Part shown: one piece after another, positions 7,599-16,419 of the stretch | How the letters are laid out: every line of letters begins with the position of its first letter | Numbering within the stretch: position 1 is the stretch's first letter | Assembly (NCBI GenBank): GCA_017551925.1 | Contig: JAFZKA010000116.1 | Span: 1-35,943, forward strand | Direction: 5' to 3' | DNA length: 35,943 nt | Source of the DNA: Bacteroidaceae bacterium | GTDB taxonomy: Bacteria; Bacteroidota; Bacteroidia; Bacteroidales; Bacteroidaceae | Translations under genes and position numbers: made by a program | Notes under the pieces: model-generated | Database searches by the model: none | Seen by the model: only the letters and a program-made list of their open reading frames with translations | What the model was told of the DNA's origin: nothing

Positions 7599-7633
7599 CT
7601 GTCCGCATTAGGGACGGTTCCTTTTGCGGACAG
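7599..7633. repeat. GGGACGGTTCC palindromic element C
   Basis: Arms CTGTCCGCA (7599-7607) and TGCGGACAG (7625-7633) enclose TTAGGGACGGTTCCTTT. The core equals that of element A while both stem strands are changed together. It lies between the convergent mltG copy 2 and the GH10 gene and may act as a terminator, although no T run follows. Confidence 0.75.
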
Positions 7634-7696
7634 TCTGAACAACTATCCGGCCTATCTTATTCTATGACCTTGTAAAAAGCCTGCAATGGAACATCC

Positions 7697-10087
7697 TTAC
7701 TCTCTTACAAGGATTTTCTTTCCATCAACAAAATAGAGTCCTTCTGGGAGTTCATAGATGTAATCCATTGTAACACCCTCTGCTATCTTGCGGCCGGTGA
7801 TATCATATACATCGACAGTCTTTTCCAACTCGAACCAGTCTGAATCCGACTCATCTTCAGATATAAGTTCAACGTCAAGCATCTCATTAACCATAGCATA
7901 CTTCTGATATGTTTTACGCACATCAATATATGCCTGATGAGGAGTTCTGTCAGCAAAGAACAACAGAGGTTTAGTACCTTCACTGCAGTCCAACCATGAA
8001 TTACTGTCAACGACTCCCCAAACAACCAATGTAGGACAGTTGTCATACCTCAATGAGATATCAACCAACTTGGCATATTTCTCAGCCTGAGTTACAAGTT
8101 CCGCATCAGATATCTCCCTGACAAGTTTTGCGTTGTCACCGCTACCGGACACCTCACCACCCGGCATATCTGTCTCAGTGAATATGCAGTTAAGACCAAT
8201 CGCAGCGAACTGTTTGACAGTCTCCTCAATCTGTTCCGGCTGAAGTCCGTTCACAGATGTATGAGTCTGCATACCAACACCGTCAATCGGAATGCCGGCA
8301 TCCTTAAGTCTCTTGGCCAGATTATACATGGCATGTGTCTTACCGTTTTCATAATGTCCGCCACCCCAATGACCGATGTTGTAGTCATTGATATAGAGTT
8401 TTGCATCGGGATCAGCCTGATGTGCCCAGACAAATGCAGAATCAATATAATCCTCACCGCCGAATCCGGTGTACCATACAGACCATGTTCTTGTTGAATA
8501 ACCCGCTCCTACTGCGCGTCCGTTATTCTCCTCAAGGCACTCGTTCACCACATCCCATTCTGCAATCTGGCCTTTCCAATGTCCAACAACATTATAGATG
8601 TGATTCTTAAGGATGTTTATAGCCTCCTGCCTGCGTTCTGCACCCTGCTTGGCATTAATGGCATCGCTTACCCAACTCGGGTTCTGACCATGCCATGCAA
8701 GAGTATGTCCGCGAACCTTCATGCCGTAACTGTTGGCTGTATTGACAATTGTCTGACCTCCGTTATAACTGAACTGATTCCTTCTGGGTTCTGTCGCATC
8801 AAACTTCATCTCATTCTCACAGACAACCATATTGAAGTTGTTACCGGCCAATGCGCCAAGACTACCCGCAGTCCAGTTGTTAAGGCACGTTCCAATGTTC
8901 TTGTCTAACTTGTTTGCCCAGTAACGTGCGGTTTTTGTCTGATCGTCAGTTGAATATCCGTTAGACTCTATAAAGCATATATCATCAATATAATAATCCG
9001 CTCCGGCAGCAACAAAGCCAATCCTCATCTGCTTTGCCAAAGAATTACTTATAGTACTAAGTTTAAAGGTGTTCTCAACCCATTTCCTGGATGAGACCGC
9101 CACCTCAGGCTTTGTATTGGATGAATATCTGCCACCCCATGTTATCTCAAAGTTGGCATTTGCAGTTACCTTATCTGAAGCAGACACGAGCACTCTGACA
9201 CCGAATATATCATAAGTCTTAAGAAGCGTTGATACGAGTGAAGGATTGGTTGACCCGTTTGTTGAAGGATTGTCAAGTTCCACATATCCCCCGGTATCAG
9301 GAGTAGTAATATGGAGCACCTTGTTTGCGGGATCCTTAGGATCAAGTTCAACAACAGCCTTGGCACCTTCAATTGCAGTCTTTCCCTTTAACGGGAAAAT
9401 GCTGAATTCGGTCCCGACCTCATAATCCTCAAAATCATATGCAACCTTCTTGTCAATCATTTTCACGACTTCTGCCATATAGGCATTGGTCAACGAGTCT
9501 CTACGTGCCTTTTCTATAGCAAACTGTTCCCGCTCAAAGGCATCGGGACTGCTCATAAAACAGACATCATCAATGTAATAATCTGCACCTGCAGCAGAAA
9601 TACCGAATCGGATAGATTTGGTGAGTGCCCTTTTTTCAAGTTTCAAAGGACTGAACATATAGGTTTTCCATTCCTGTGCCGAAAAATCAGTATTCCCGCT
9701 GTTCTTGTAAGCGCTTACCTTTCCAAAAAACAAACCGAATTCAGCCGATGCTGCAGCAGTGTCGGCATTATCACGAATAACAGACACAGACAGATAAGGA
9801 TATCGACTGACAACAGTATCAGGAAGTGCCTTTCCCGGAGTAGGCATGGCAACATAACCTGGTTGGGATCCGATAGTGACATGCAAAACCTTGTTTGAAG
9901 AATTTGTTTTATCAATCTCCACCACAGCTTTGGCATCTCTTACAGTATCACCCGACTGGGACAGAACAGCAAATTCATATCCCGGTTCCAGGTCGTCAAA
10001 CCTTGCAGCCCATGTATAATAATCATTTAGGGCATAAACAGACAGAGATGAAACTGACAGAAAAAACAGAAGTAGCTTTTTTCTCAT
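7697..10087 (-). CDS. Endo-1,4-beta-xylanase, GH10, with two N-terminal beta-sandwich modules and C-terminal sorting-like domain
   Basis: 796 residues with signal peptide 1-20 (MRKKLLLFFLSVSSLSVYA). Residues ~22-178 and ~216-373 are two related modules, each ending AAGADYYIDD(V/I)CF, probably carbohydrate-binding. A charged, helical linker (~182-213) joins them. GH10 spans ~385-715 with GHTLAWHGQNPSW, acid/base Glu516 in DVVNECLEENN and nucleophile Glu638 in FTETDMPGG. The last ~40 residues (VDVYDITGRKIAEG ... LPEGLYFVDGKKILV) resemble the C-terminal signal used by type IX secretion, so the enzyme is probably secreted or surface-bound. GH10 is certain; module function and export route are inferred. 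Confidence 0.95.
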   Translation of the reverse strand: MRKKLLLFFLSVSSLSVYALNDYYTWAARFDDLEPGYEFAVLSQSGDTVRDAKAVVEIDKTNSSNKVLHVTIGSQPGYVAMPTPGKALPDTVVSRYPYLSVSVIRDNADTAAASAEFGLFFGKVSAYKNSGNTDFSAQEWKTYMFSPLKLEKRALTKSIRFGISAAGADYYIDDVCFMSSPDAFEREQFAIEKARRDSLTNAYMAEVVKMIDKKVAYDFEDYEVGTEFSIFPLKGKTAIEGAKAVVELDPKDPANKVLHITTPDTGGYVELDNPSTNGSTNPSLVSTLLKTYDIFGVRVLVSASDKVTANANFEITWGGRYSSNTKPEVAVSSRKWVENTFKLSTISNSLAKQMRIGFVAAGADYYIDDICFIESNGYSTDDQTKTARYWANKLDKNIGTCLNNWTAGSLGALAGNNFNMVVCENEMKFDATEPRRNQFSYNGGQTIVNTANSYGMKVRGHTLAWHGQNPSWVSDAINAKQGAERRQEAINILKNHIYNVVGHWKGQIAEWDVVNECLEENNGRAVGAGYSTRTWSVWYTGFGGEDYIDSAFVWAHQADPDAKLYINDYNIGHWGGGHYENGKTHAMYNLAKRLKDAGIPIDGVGMQTHTSVNGLQPEQIEETVKQFAAIGLNCIFTETDMPGGEVSGSGDNAKLVREISDAELVTQAEKYAKLVDISLRYDNCPTLVVWGVVDSNSWLDCSEGTKPLLFFADRTPHQAYIDVRKTYQKYAMVNEMLDVELISEDESDSDWFELEKTVDVYDITGRKIAEGVTMDYIYELPEGLYFVDGKKILVRE

Positions 10088-10127
10088 AAACGATATTAAA
10101 ATTTAGTTGGTCAAACAGTTTAATGTG

Positions 10128-10135
10128 CAAATATA
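10128..10135 (-). promoter_or_regulatory. -7 box for the large GH10 gene
   Basis: The minus strand reads TATATTTG (TAnnTTTG), 40 nt before the ATG at 10087 and immediately after the terminator of the upstream RNA gene. Confidence 0.6.
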
Positions 10136-10162
10136 TGAAAAAAAATCGGACAATTCCGATTT
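10136..10162 (-). terminator. Rho-independent terminator after the structured RNA
   Basis: On the minus strand AAATCGGA and TCCGATTT (10143-10162) form an 8-bp stem with an ATTG loop followed by T's. It insulates the structured RNA from the GH10 promoter. Confidence 0.75.
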
Positions 10163-10167
10163 CATAT

Positions 10168-10348
10168 TAAAAATAACCGCACCGGTGATGTGATGAGAAC
10201 TCCGGAAAAAAAGTTTTGAGCGCCCGGCCTCCTTTGTAATCCACCGACCGAAGGTTACCCCGTAAAGGGCGTGGCCCGCCATTGGAAACCAGAGCAATCC
10301 CGGTTCTTCATTTTAATTGATGAGTCTCCCGATCTAACCCGGTGCGGT
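10168..10348 (-). ncRNA. Structured RNA downstream of rplT, probably Bacteroidales-1 (6S-like)
   Basis: No protein is encoded in this ~180-nt stretch. It is closed by a perfect 11-bp stem: AACCGCACCGG at 10175-10185 pairs with CCGGTGCGGTT at 10339-10349. Inner helices are also possible, such as GAGACUC with GAGUUCUC and GUAACC with GGUGGAUUAC, around an open, A-rich interior. It has its own promoter (TACTTTTG at 10353-10360) and ends in a U run plus terminator. A promoter-bounded Bacteroidales RNA just downstream of the L20 gene is the published description of the Bacteroidales-1 motif, which may be the 6S RNA of this order. Identity rests on position and architecture, not on a covariance search. 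Confidence 0.75.
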
Positions 10349-10352
10349 TGTA

Positions 10353-10360
10353 CAAAAGTA
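10353..10360 (-). promoter_or_regulatory. -7 box of the structured RNA
   Basis: The minus strand reads TACTTTTG, a full TAnnTTTG match, ending a few nt before the closing stem. Transcription would start at about 10346-10348. Confidence 0.65.
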
Positions 10361-10363
10361 ACA

Positions 10364-10399
10364 AAAAAATGAACCGGAAACACTTCCGGTTCATTTTTT
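10364..10399. terminator. Strong bidirectional terminator of infC-rpmI-rplT
   Basis: AAAAAATGAACCGGAA (10364-10379) pairs perfectly with TTCCGGTTCATTTTTT (10384-10399) around ACAC. A's on one side and T's on the other make it functional on both strands. It lies between rplT and the structured RNA gene. Confidence 0.85.
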
Positions 10400-10402
10400 A
10401 AC

Positions 10403-10453
10403 TTTGGCTTTTGGCTCTTGGCTTTTGGCCAACAGCTAATAGCTAATAGCCAA
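10403..10453. repeat. Short GGCTTTT/GGCTCTT and AGCTAAT tandem repeats
   Basis: TTTGGCTTTTGGCTCTTGGC and continuing units to 10430 form a heptamer array; 10434-10449 repeats AGCTAAT. They fill the gap between the rplT stop and its terminator. No function is apparent; slippage-prone low-complexity DNA is the simplest reading. Confidence 0.6.
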
Positions 10454-10472
10454 GGTTAAAGCGTAAAACGCT

Positions 10473-10817
10473 TTATTTAACCTTTGCAACGATAGCCTTG
10501 AAAGCCTCGGGGTTGTTCATAGCCAGGTCGGCCAGAACCTTGCGGTTGATCTCGATACCTGCCTTATGGATAGCACCCATGAGCTGTGAATAGTTCATAC
10601 CCTCAAGACGGGCAGCAGCGTTGATACGCTGAATCCACAGTGCGCGGAACTCTCTCTTCTTGTTCTTACGGTCACGGAATGCATAAGTCAAACCCTTTTC
10701 CCAAGTATTCTTGGCAACGGTCCAGACGTTCTTTCTTGCGCCAAAGTAACCTCTGGTAAGACCTAAAATTTTCTTTCTCTTTGCTCTTGAAGCAACGTGA
10801 TTTACTGATCTCGGCAT
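10473..10817 (-). CDS. rplT: 50S ribosomal protein L20
   Basis: 114 residues, basic, with the L20 signature regions [35 protein letters not shown] and [15 protein letters not shown]20 binds 23S rRNA early in large-subunit assembly and in several bacteria represses its own operon. It is the last gene of infC-rpmI-rplT. A hairpin AAAGCG/CGCTTT overlaps the stop codon (10458-10474). Confidence 0.99.
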   Translation of the reverse strand: MPRSVNHVASRAKRKKILGLTRGYFGARKNVWTVAKNTWEKGLTYAFRDRKNKKREFRALWIQRINAAARLEGMNYSQLMGAIHKAGIEINRKVLADLAMNNPEAFKAIVAKVK

Positions 10818-10835
10818 AGTTTTTTGTTTTTTGAA

Positions 10836-10873
10836 TGTCAGCGCCCGTTAAGATTCAGGACTTAAGGCTGACA
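10836..10873 (-). promoter_or_regulatory. Hairpin between rpmI and rplT, possible autoregulatory site
   Basis: TGTCAGC (10836-10842) pairs with GCTGACA (10867-10873), and inside it TTAAG with CTTAA. It lies 19 nt upstream of the rplT start on the minus strand. L20 represses its operon in E. coli and B. subtilis, so a binding or processing site is possible, but no known L20-site consensus was recognised. Confidence 0.35.
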
Positions 10874-10912
10874 AATCGGTTAATTTTCTTTTGACTGATC
10901 TCTTAATCGGGG

Positions 10913-11110
10913 TTATCTCATGCAAAGCAACTCCTTAACCATCTTTACATTAGCCTGGTCAAGCAGAGTGAAATGATCCAGATTTCTCTTACGCTTCTTA
11001 GTCTTCTTTGTCAGAATGTGGCTGTGGTAAGCGTGTTTTCTCTTGATTTTGCCCGATCCGGTAAGAGCGAATCTTTTTTTAGAACCGGAATTAGTCTTTG
11101 ATTTCAACAT
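10913..11110 (-). CDS. rpmI: 50S ribosomal protein L35
   Basis: 65 residues, very basic, with typical L35 sequence: [40 protein letters not shown] and a C-terminus ending LLCMR. It sits between infC and rplT as in most bacteria. The long gap to rplT (95 nt) holds a hairpin. Confidence 0.98.
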   Translation of the reverse strand: MLKSKTNSGSKKRFALTGSGKIKRKHAYHSHILTKKTKKRKRNLDHFTLLDQANVKMVKELLCMR

Positions 11111-11174
11111 TGTTATTAAAAGTTTTGTTTGTTATTTATAACCGTAAGCACCATGCCGGGGCTTAACGGTCGGT

Positions 11175-11747
11175 TTATTCTTTATTATCTTCCTGCTTGG
11201 GAGCGTCAGCCTTTTTGGGGGCGCCGCCCTTTTTGGGTGATATGAATATCGTCATACGCTTACCCTCCAGGATAGGTGCCTGCTCCTGCTTTCCGTACTC
11301 CTCAAGGTCTTTTGCAAAGCGCGCAAGAATGTTCTCGCCCTGCTCCTTGAACAGTATTGAACGGCCGCGGAAAAAAACGTATGCCTTAACCTTGTCACCG
11401 TTCTGCAGGAAACCCATGGCGTGCTTCAACTTGAAGTTGTAGTCATGATCATCGGTCTGGGGTCCGAAACGGATCTCCTTGACGTCAATCTTGACCTGCT
11501 TGGCCTTGGCCTCTTTCTGCTTTTTCTTGAGTTGATAAATAAACTTGGAGAAATCTACGATTCTGCATACCGGAGGAACGGCATTTGGTGAAATCAGGAC
11601 CAGATCCAACTCCATCTCATCGGCTATTCTGAGTGCTTCACGCAGTGGAACCACCTTGGACTCAATGTCATCACCGACTATACGGACCTCTCTGGCACGA
11701 ATTTCATCGTTAACCTGAAACTGGTCACTCAAATTGTCTTTCTTCAT
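11175..11747 (-). CDS. infC: Translation initiation factor IF-3
   Basis: 190 residues. The N-domain ([40 protein letters not shown]) and C-domain ([38 protein letters not shown]) are complete. IF-3 binds the 30S subunit and checks initiator tRNA and start codon. The start here is an ordinary ATG, unlike the AUU of E. coli infC. A charged tail of about 20 residues ([17 protein letters not shown]) extends beyond the core and is probably disordered. A promoter overlaps the thrS stop codon upstream. Confidence 0.98.
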   Translation of the reverse strand: MKKDNLSDQFQVNDEIRAREVRIVGDDIESKVVPLREALRIADEMELDLVLISPNAVPPVCRIVDFSKFIYQLKKKQKEAKAKQVKIDVKEIRFGPQTDDHDYNFKLKHAMGFLQNGDKVKAYVFFRGRSILFKEQGENILARFAKDLEEYGKQEQAPILEGKRMTIFISPKKGGAPKKADAPKQEDNKE

Positions 11748-11807
11748 TCAGAATCAGTTATATAGTTTTCTCTTTTATCTGTTTTCAACTTTTACACAAC
11801 GCGGGCG

Positions 11808-11815
11808 CAAAATTA
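11808..11815 (-). promoter_or_regulatory. -7 box for infC-rpmI-rplT overlapping the thrS stop codon
   Basis: The minus strand reads TAATTTTG (TAnnTTTG), 60 nt before the infC ATG; its first three bases are the thrS TAA stop. The ribosomal operon can therefore be driven independently of thrS. Confidence 0.55.
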
Positions 11816-13759
11816 CCATTTATTTATCATAGAATTGACTTCATCGGCAATTTTTTTACCGAAATCATCAATTTTCATGTTTCCAAGGTTCTCAGCACCC
11901 TGCTTACGGACGTTAACCTCGCCCATTTCAGCCTCCTTTTCACCGACTACAAGCATGTAAGGAATGTGCTTGACCTCATTGTCACGGATCTTGCGGCCAA
12001 TCTTCTCGTTGCGGTCATCAACAAAACTGCGAACCTCATACTTATCCTCAAGTTCCTTCTGCACCTTGTGTGCATAGTCGTTAGCCTTTTCAGAGATAGG
12101 CAGAATAGCAACCTGATCAGGAATGAGCCAGAGCGGGAACTTACCGGCGGTATGCTCAATGAGTACTGCAACGAAACGCTCCATTGAACCGAAAGGTGCA
12201 CGGTGAATCATAACCGGACGCTCCTTCTGGTTATCTGATGCAATGTATTCAAGTTCAAATCTCTGCGGCAGGTTGTAGTCAACCTGGATGGTACCCAACT
12301 GCCAGCGGCGGCCCAGGGCATCCTTTACCATAAAGTCCAACTTGGGACCGTAGAATGCAGCCTCGCCGTACTCAACGGTAGCCTTCAGACCCTTCTCCTG
12401 GCAAGCCTCTACGATAGCGCGCTCAGCCTTCTCCCAAACCTCATCGCTGCCTACATATTTCTCGTGGTCGTTAGGATCACGCAGTGATATCTGAGCCTCA
12501 AAGTTGTCAAAGTCAAGAGCCTTGAAGATAATCTCAATAATCTCCATTACGCGGATGAACTCGCCTTTAACCTGGTCGGGACGGCAGAATATGTGTGCAT
12601 CATCCTGGGTGAAACTGCGTACGCGGGTCAGTCCGTGCAACTCGCCGCTCTGCTCGTAACGGTAAACGGTACCGAACTCAGCGATGCGCAGAGGCAGGTC
12701 TCTGTATGAACGGGGCTGTGACTTGAATATGCAGCAGTGGTGGGGGCAGTTCATAGGCTTGAGCAGGTAGCACTCACCCTCCTCTGGAGTGGTGATGGGC
12801 TGGAAACTGTCCTTGCCGTAGTGATCCCAGTGACCTGAGGTTACATACAACTGCTTTGAACCGATATGCGGAGTGATTACCTGCTGGTAACCGTAACGCT
12901 TCTGAATACGTGAAAGGAAATCCTGCAGTCTGAGACGCAGTGCTGTGCCTTTGGGCAGCCAGATGGGAAGGCCCTTGCCTACCATGTCGCTGAACATGAA
13001 GAGTTCCATCTCCTTGCCTATCTTGCGGTGGTCACGCTTCTTGGCCTCCTCAAGGAGTGTCAGATACTCGTCCAGCATCTTCTGCTTGGGGAATGTGATA
13101 CCGTAGATACGTGTCATCTGCGGGCGTTTCTCGTCACCGCGCCAGTATGCGGCCGATGTAGCCAGCAACTTGATGGCTTTGATGGCACCGGTGTCAACCA
13201 GATGCGGTCCGCGGCAAAGGTCAGTGTAATTACCCTGAGTGTAGGTGGTGATGGTACCGTCCTCCAGATCGGCAATGAGTTCGTTCTTGTAACTCTGACC
13301 GCGTGAAGCGAAGAACTTAAGGGCATCAGCCTTTGAGATCTCCTCACGGACCAGTTTCTCTTTCTTCTGAACCAGTTCCTTCATCTTGGCCTCTATGGCA
13401 GGGAAATCACTCTCCTTGATTACGACGCCTTCAGGTGGCATGATGTCATAGTAGAATCCCTTCTCAATTGCCGGACCTATACCGAACTGTGTGCCGGGAT
13501 AGAGCTCCTGCAGGGCCTCGGCCATAAGGTGGGCGCTGGTGTGCCAGTAAGCGTGCTTGGCCTCATCGTCCTCCCACTTGTGCAGTTTGATGGTAGCATC
13601 GGTGGTTATGGGGCGGTTGAGCTCTGTAATCTGGTCATTCACACTGCAGGCCAACACATCCTGTGCCAGGCGCTGGCTGATGCTCTCAGCAATCTCATAA
13701 CCGGTCACGCCGCTTTCATATTCGCGTACGGAACCGTCGGGAAACGTAATCTTTATCAT
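11813..13759 (-). CDS. thrS: Threonyl-tRNA synthetase
   Basis: 648 residues, full length for bacterial ThrRS. Domains in order: TGS (1-62), the second N-terminal editing domain with [11 protein letters not shown] and [10 protein letters not shown], the class II core and the C-terminal anticodon-binding domain (~545-648). The zinc ligand Cys338 is in [10 protein letters not shown], and motif 2 is [22 protein letters not shown]. It charges tRNA-Thr and edits mischarged serine. It has its own -7 box upstream at 13791. The thrS-infC-rpmI-rplT order is widely conserved. Confidence 0.99.
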   Translation of the reverse strand: MIKITFPDGSVREYESGVTGYEIAESISQRLAQDVLACSVNDQITELNRPITTDATIKLHKWEDDEAKHAYWHTSAHLMAEALQELYPGTQFGIGPAIEKGFYYDIMPPEGVVIKESDFPAIEAKMKELVQKKEKLVREEISKADALKFFASRGQSYKNELIADLEDGTITTYTQGNYTDLCRGPHLVDTGAIKAIKLLATSAAYWRGDEKRPQMTRIYGITFPKQKMLDEYLTLLEEAKKRDHRKIGKEMELFMFSDMVGKGLPIWLPKGTALRLRLQDFLSRIQKRYGYQQVITPHIGSKQLYVTSGHWDHYGKDSFQPITTPEEGECYLLKPMNCPHHCCIFKSQPRSYRDLPLRIAEFGTVYRYEQSGELHGLTRVRSFTQDDAHIFCRPDQVKGEFIRVMEIIEIIFKALDFDNFEAQISLRDPNDHEKYVGSDEVWEKAERAIVEACQEKGLKATVEYGEAAFYGPKLDFMVKDALGRRWQLGTIQVDYNLPQRFELEYIASDNQKERPVMIHRAPFGSMERFVAVLIEHTAGKFPLWLIPDQVAILPISEKANDYAHKVQKELEDKYEVRSFVDDRNEKIGRKIRDNEVKHIPYMLVVGEKEAEMGEVNVRKQGAENLGNMKIDDFGKKIADEVNSMINKW

Positions 13760-13790
13760 GTTGTTAACTATGTTATTCTGTTTAAGTCCG

Positions 13791-13798
13791 CAAAATTA
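13791..13798 (-). promoter_or_regulatory. -7 box for thrS
   Basis: The minus strand reads TAATTTTG (TAnnTTTG), 31 nt before the thrS ATG, in the 76-nt gap after the TPR gene. Confidence 0.6.
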
Positions 13799-13835
13799 TT
13801 AATTTCTTTTGACAATCCGTTGATAAGAGACAATA

Positions 13836-15860
13836 TTAATCTGTTCTGGAAAAGCGCTTCATAATGTTATAAGCAGAATAGATGCCAAGTTCACCGGCTC
13901 TGCTAAGATCAGAAAAAGCATCATCCATGCGGTTCAGAAGTACCGATATAAGCCCCCGGTTATACCACGCCTCGGCCATTGTTTCATCCAGCTCAATAGC
14001 CTTATTGAAATCGGCAAGTGCAGCATGAAGGTCATTGGTCATAGCATAGAAGGTTCCTCTGTTGTAATAAGCGTAGGCGAATGAAGGCTCCATGTCTATC
14101 ACTCTTGACAAGTCCCTGATTACATATTGGTAGCCCTGATCAGCCACGGCTTCACGGACATTCGACTGCACCTGTTGAACGGATATTTCCTGTTCCGCAC
14201 GCTTTATCTCAATGGAACGGGCCCTGATCTGGGAACGCAGGAACCACACAGCCCAATTATCGGGATTGTATGACATGGCATTTTCAATATCTGATTCGGC
14301 ACTGCTGAAATCCTGAAGCAGAGCAAAATCAATAGCCCTTGCAAGCAACAGGTTATCCGGAGCGGACTTTCCGCCTGACAGGTCCGAAGTCCGTTTCTCA
14401 ATATCTGAAAACAACTGACTTATCTGTTTTTCATTAAGTGAAACCTCATGATTCTCCAACATTATTTCAGACATGAAACATCCGGTTCCATACAATTCAT
14501 CAACAATCCTGCTGTAACGGGGATAGTTTAATGTCTGAGCCTCATCCCTGTAGTATGTCAGTCTGAACGGCTCCAGATACTGGACTTCAACATTGCGGTT
14601 CTGTATCTTACCGCGGTATTCGCTTGAAAAGCCTGTAGAGTTCTCCAGATTCTCATCCACAATTATCTTACGGTAGTGGCGTACATTCTTGTCAGAACTG
14701 CCTCTGGTCTTGCTTTCATCCTCATCTTCGGGTTCATCGGTATAACCCATGGCATTATTGAACCGACGGTTCTGTTCACGCAACACAACCATCGCATCCT
14801 GCTCTGCGCCACGACGGTTACCCAACTTGCCACGCACCTCACTGCGTATCTGATAGCCCTGAATAAATTGCGGATACTTTTCCAAGACCTTGGTAATATC
14901 CTCTTCGGCACCACGGTAATCTCCGGTATTATCCCTGAGCAACCCGCGGTAAAAAAGCGCCATCATATTGTCAGGCTCAGCATCAATAACCATATCAAAA
15001 TCCTCAATGGCACGATTGTCATCACCGATCTGCGCCCTAAGATTACCTCTGTTATAATGACCGGTAACGTTTCCGGGATCTATCATAATGGAAAGGTCAT
15101 AGTCATTCAGGGCTCCGTTCAGGTTCTCACGGAAATAACGTATCATGGCACGGGTTATATAGGCGCCTGCATCTCCGGGGTTAAGATAAATGGAACGGTC
15201 CAAATCCTGTTCCGCCTCTTCATAGCGTTCCATGCGGGCCAGCATAACACCTCTGTGATGCAACATGTCAGCATCATATCTGTTTACGTCAAGTGCCTTA
15301 TTCACCCACTCCAACGCTCCGGTACTGTCTCCGAGTTCCCACAACAGGTCTGAGCGCATTGCCATGGCAGGAGCATATCGCGGAGAAAAAGCCAGCAAGG
15401 TATCAGCAGCCAGAATAGCCTCTTCATGCTTTCCGCTGCGTGCCAGACAAAGAATCAGATTATGCCTCAATGACCTGTTATCAGGATCCAGCCTTAATCC
15501 CTCTCTGAAATCCCTGATTGCATCATCATAACGTTCCTGATAGACGCGCGCCAGACCTCTTACCTGATAACTGTTCACCACATACGGATTCCGGCTTATG
15601 GAACTGTTGCAGTCCTGTTCCGCTCCACGATAATCCTCAAGTGACAGTTTTGCCACAGCCCTGTAAAAATATGGCTCATACAGATAGGGCTTGGCATTGA
15701 TAACCTGATTGAAATATTGGATTGAGAGTACGTAATCATCAAAATACAGGGCGGTACGACCGACTGACATCATACGGTCAGTATTGATCTGTGCATGCAA
15801 CGGAGTGAGCAGCATAATCAATGCCGCAACGCATGCAAGAACTTTCCGTCCTGCTTTCAT
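13836..15860 (-). CDS. Exported TPR-repeat protein
   Basis: 674 residues from ATG 15860, chosen because it gives a signal peptide (MKAGRKVLACVAALIMLLTPLHAQ) and begins one nt after the def stop; an earlier ATG at 15914 lies inside def. About ten TPR motifs of 34 residues occupy ~30-355 (for example GDAGAYITRAMIRYFRENLNGALNDYDLSI, shown in part) and ~500-665, separated by a middle segment with charged residues and a unique region (LEPFRLTYYRDEAQTLNYPRY). TPRs bind partner proteins, so a periplasmic scaffold is likely. Function is unknown. It follows def and ruvX closely, suggesting co-transcription. Confidence 0.88.
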   Translation of the reverse strand: MKAGRKVLACVAALIMLLTPLHAQINTDRMMSVGRTALYFDDYVLSIQYFNQVINAKPYLYEPYFYRAVAKLSLEDYRGAEQDCNSSISRNPYVVNSYQVRGLARVYQERYDDAIRDFREGLRLDPDNRSLRHNLILCLARSGKHEEAILAADTLLAFSPRYAPAMAMRSDLLWELGDSTGALEWVNKALDVNRYDADMLHHRGVMLARMERYEEAEQDLDRSIYLNPGDAGAYITRAMIRYFRENLNGALNDYDLSIMIDPGNVTGHYNRGNLRAQIGDDNRAIEDFDMVIDAEPDNMMALFYRGLLRDNTGDYRGAEEDITKVLEKYPQFIQGYQIRSEVRGKLGNRRGAEQDAMVVLREQNRRFNNAMGYTDEPEDEDESKTRGSSDKNVRHYRKIIVDENLENSTGFSSEYRGKIQNRNVEVQYLEPFRLTYYRDEAQTLNYPRYSRIVDELYGTGCFMSEIMLENHEVSLNEKQISQLFSDIEKRTSDLSGGKSAPDNLLLARAIDFALLQDFSSAESDIENAMSYNPDNWAVWFLRSQIRARSIEIKRAEQEISVQQVQSNVREAVADQGYQYVIRDLSRVIDMEPSFAYAYYNRGTFYAMTNDLHAALADFNKAIELDETMAEAWYNRGLISVLLNRMDDAFSDLSRAGELGIYSAYNIMKRFSRTD

Positions 15861-15861
15861 G

Positions 15862-16419
15862 CTATTTTCTGGATATCTTGACCTTATAATCACAGTTGAA
15901 CTTTCCGGCTGCAATTGAACTGAGCGTCTTCTTGTTCATCTGACGGCGCAGAGGTGACATACGGTCAATAAAGCATTTGCCGTCCAGATGGTCAATTTCA
16001 TGCTGAAGCACTCGTGCCGGGAAACCTTCAAACCACTCGTCATGCTCAACAAAATTCTCATCCTGCCAACTTACACGGACCTTTGACGGCCGGTTAACCT
16101 TTTCATGTATTCCTGGAAAACTCAGACACCCCTCCTCATAAGGAACCGAATCACCTGACGTCTCTTCAATATAAGGGTTGATGTACGTACGGAAATATCC
16201 CTTAAACTCAGGCTGATCATCAGAAATGACATCCAGGTCAACCACGGCAAGTCTGATGGAAAGGCCTACCTGAGGAGCAGCCAGGCCCACGCCTTCGGAT
16301 TTACGCAAAGTCTCAAACATATCTTTGATCAACTGCTCGAGTCCTTCATAACTGCTGTCAATCTCCTCCGCCTCTTTCTTGAGTACGCTTTGTCCGTAAG
16401 TATAAATAGGTAATATCAT
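15862..16419 (-). CDS. def: Peptide deformylase
   Basis: 185 residues with all three deformylase motifs: GVGLAAPQVG, EGCLSFPG (metal ligand Cys98) and QHEIDHLDG (ligands His140 and His144, catalytic Glu141). It removes the formyl group from new N-terminal methionine. Its ATG overlaps the ruvX stop in an ATGA, so the two are translationally coupled. Confidence 0.98.
   Translation of the reverse strand: MILPIYTYGQSVLKKEAEEIDSSYEGLEQLIKDMFETLRKSEGVGLAAPQVGLSIRLAVVDLDVISDDQPEFKGYFRTYINPYIEETSGDSVPYEEGCLSFPGIHEKVNRPSKVRVSWQDENFVEHDEWFEGFPARVLQHEIDHLDGKCFIDRMSPLRRQMNKKTLSSIAAGKFNCDYKVKISRK

Noticed and set aside
1-10087. A complete polysaccharide utilisation locus
   Set aside because: No SusC/SusD pair, hybrid two-component regulator or other PUL marker is in the window; only enzymes are seen.
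10103-10297. 64-codon minus frame in the rplT-GH10 gap
   Set aside because: It overlaps the structured RNA, its terminator and the GH10 promoter, and has no recognisable protein features.
10403-10453. CRISPR-like array
   Set aside because: Units are 7 nt tandem copies without spacers; no cas genes are present.
14676-15353. 225-codon frame on plus
   Set aside because: Antisense shadow of the TPR gene, whose repeats are clear in the minus frame.
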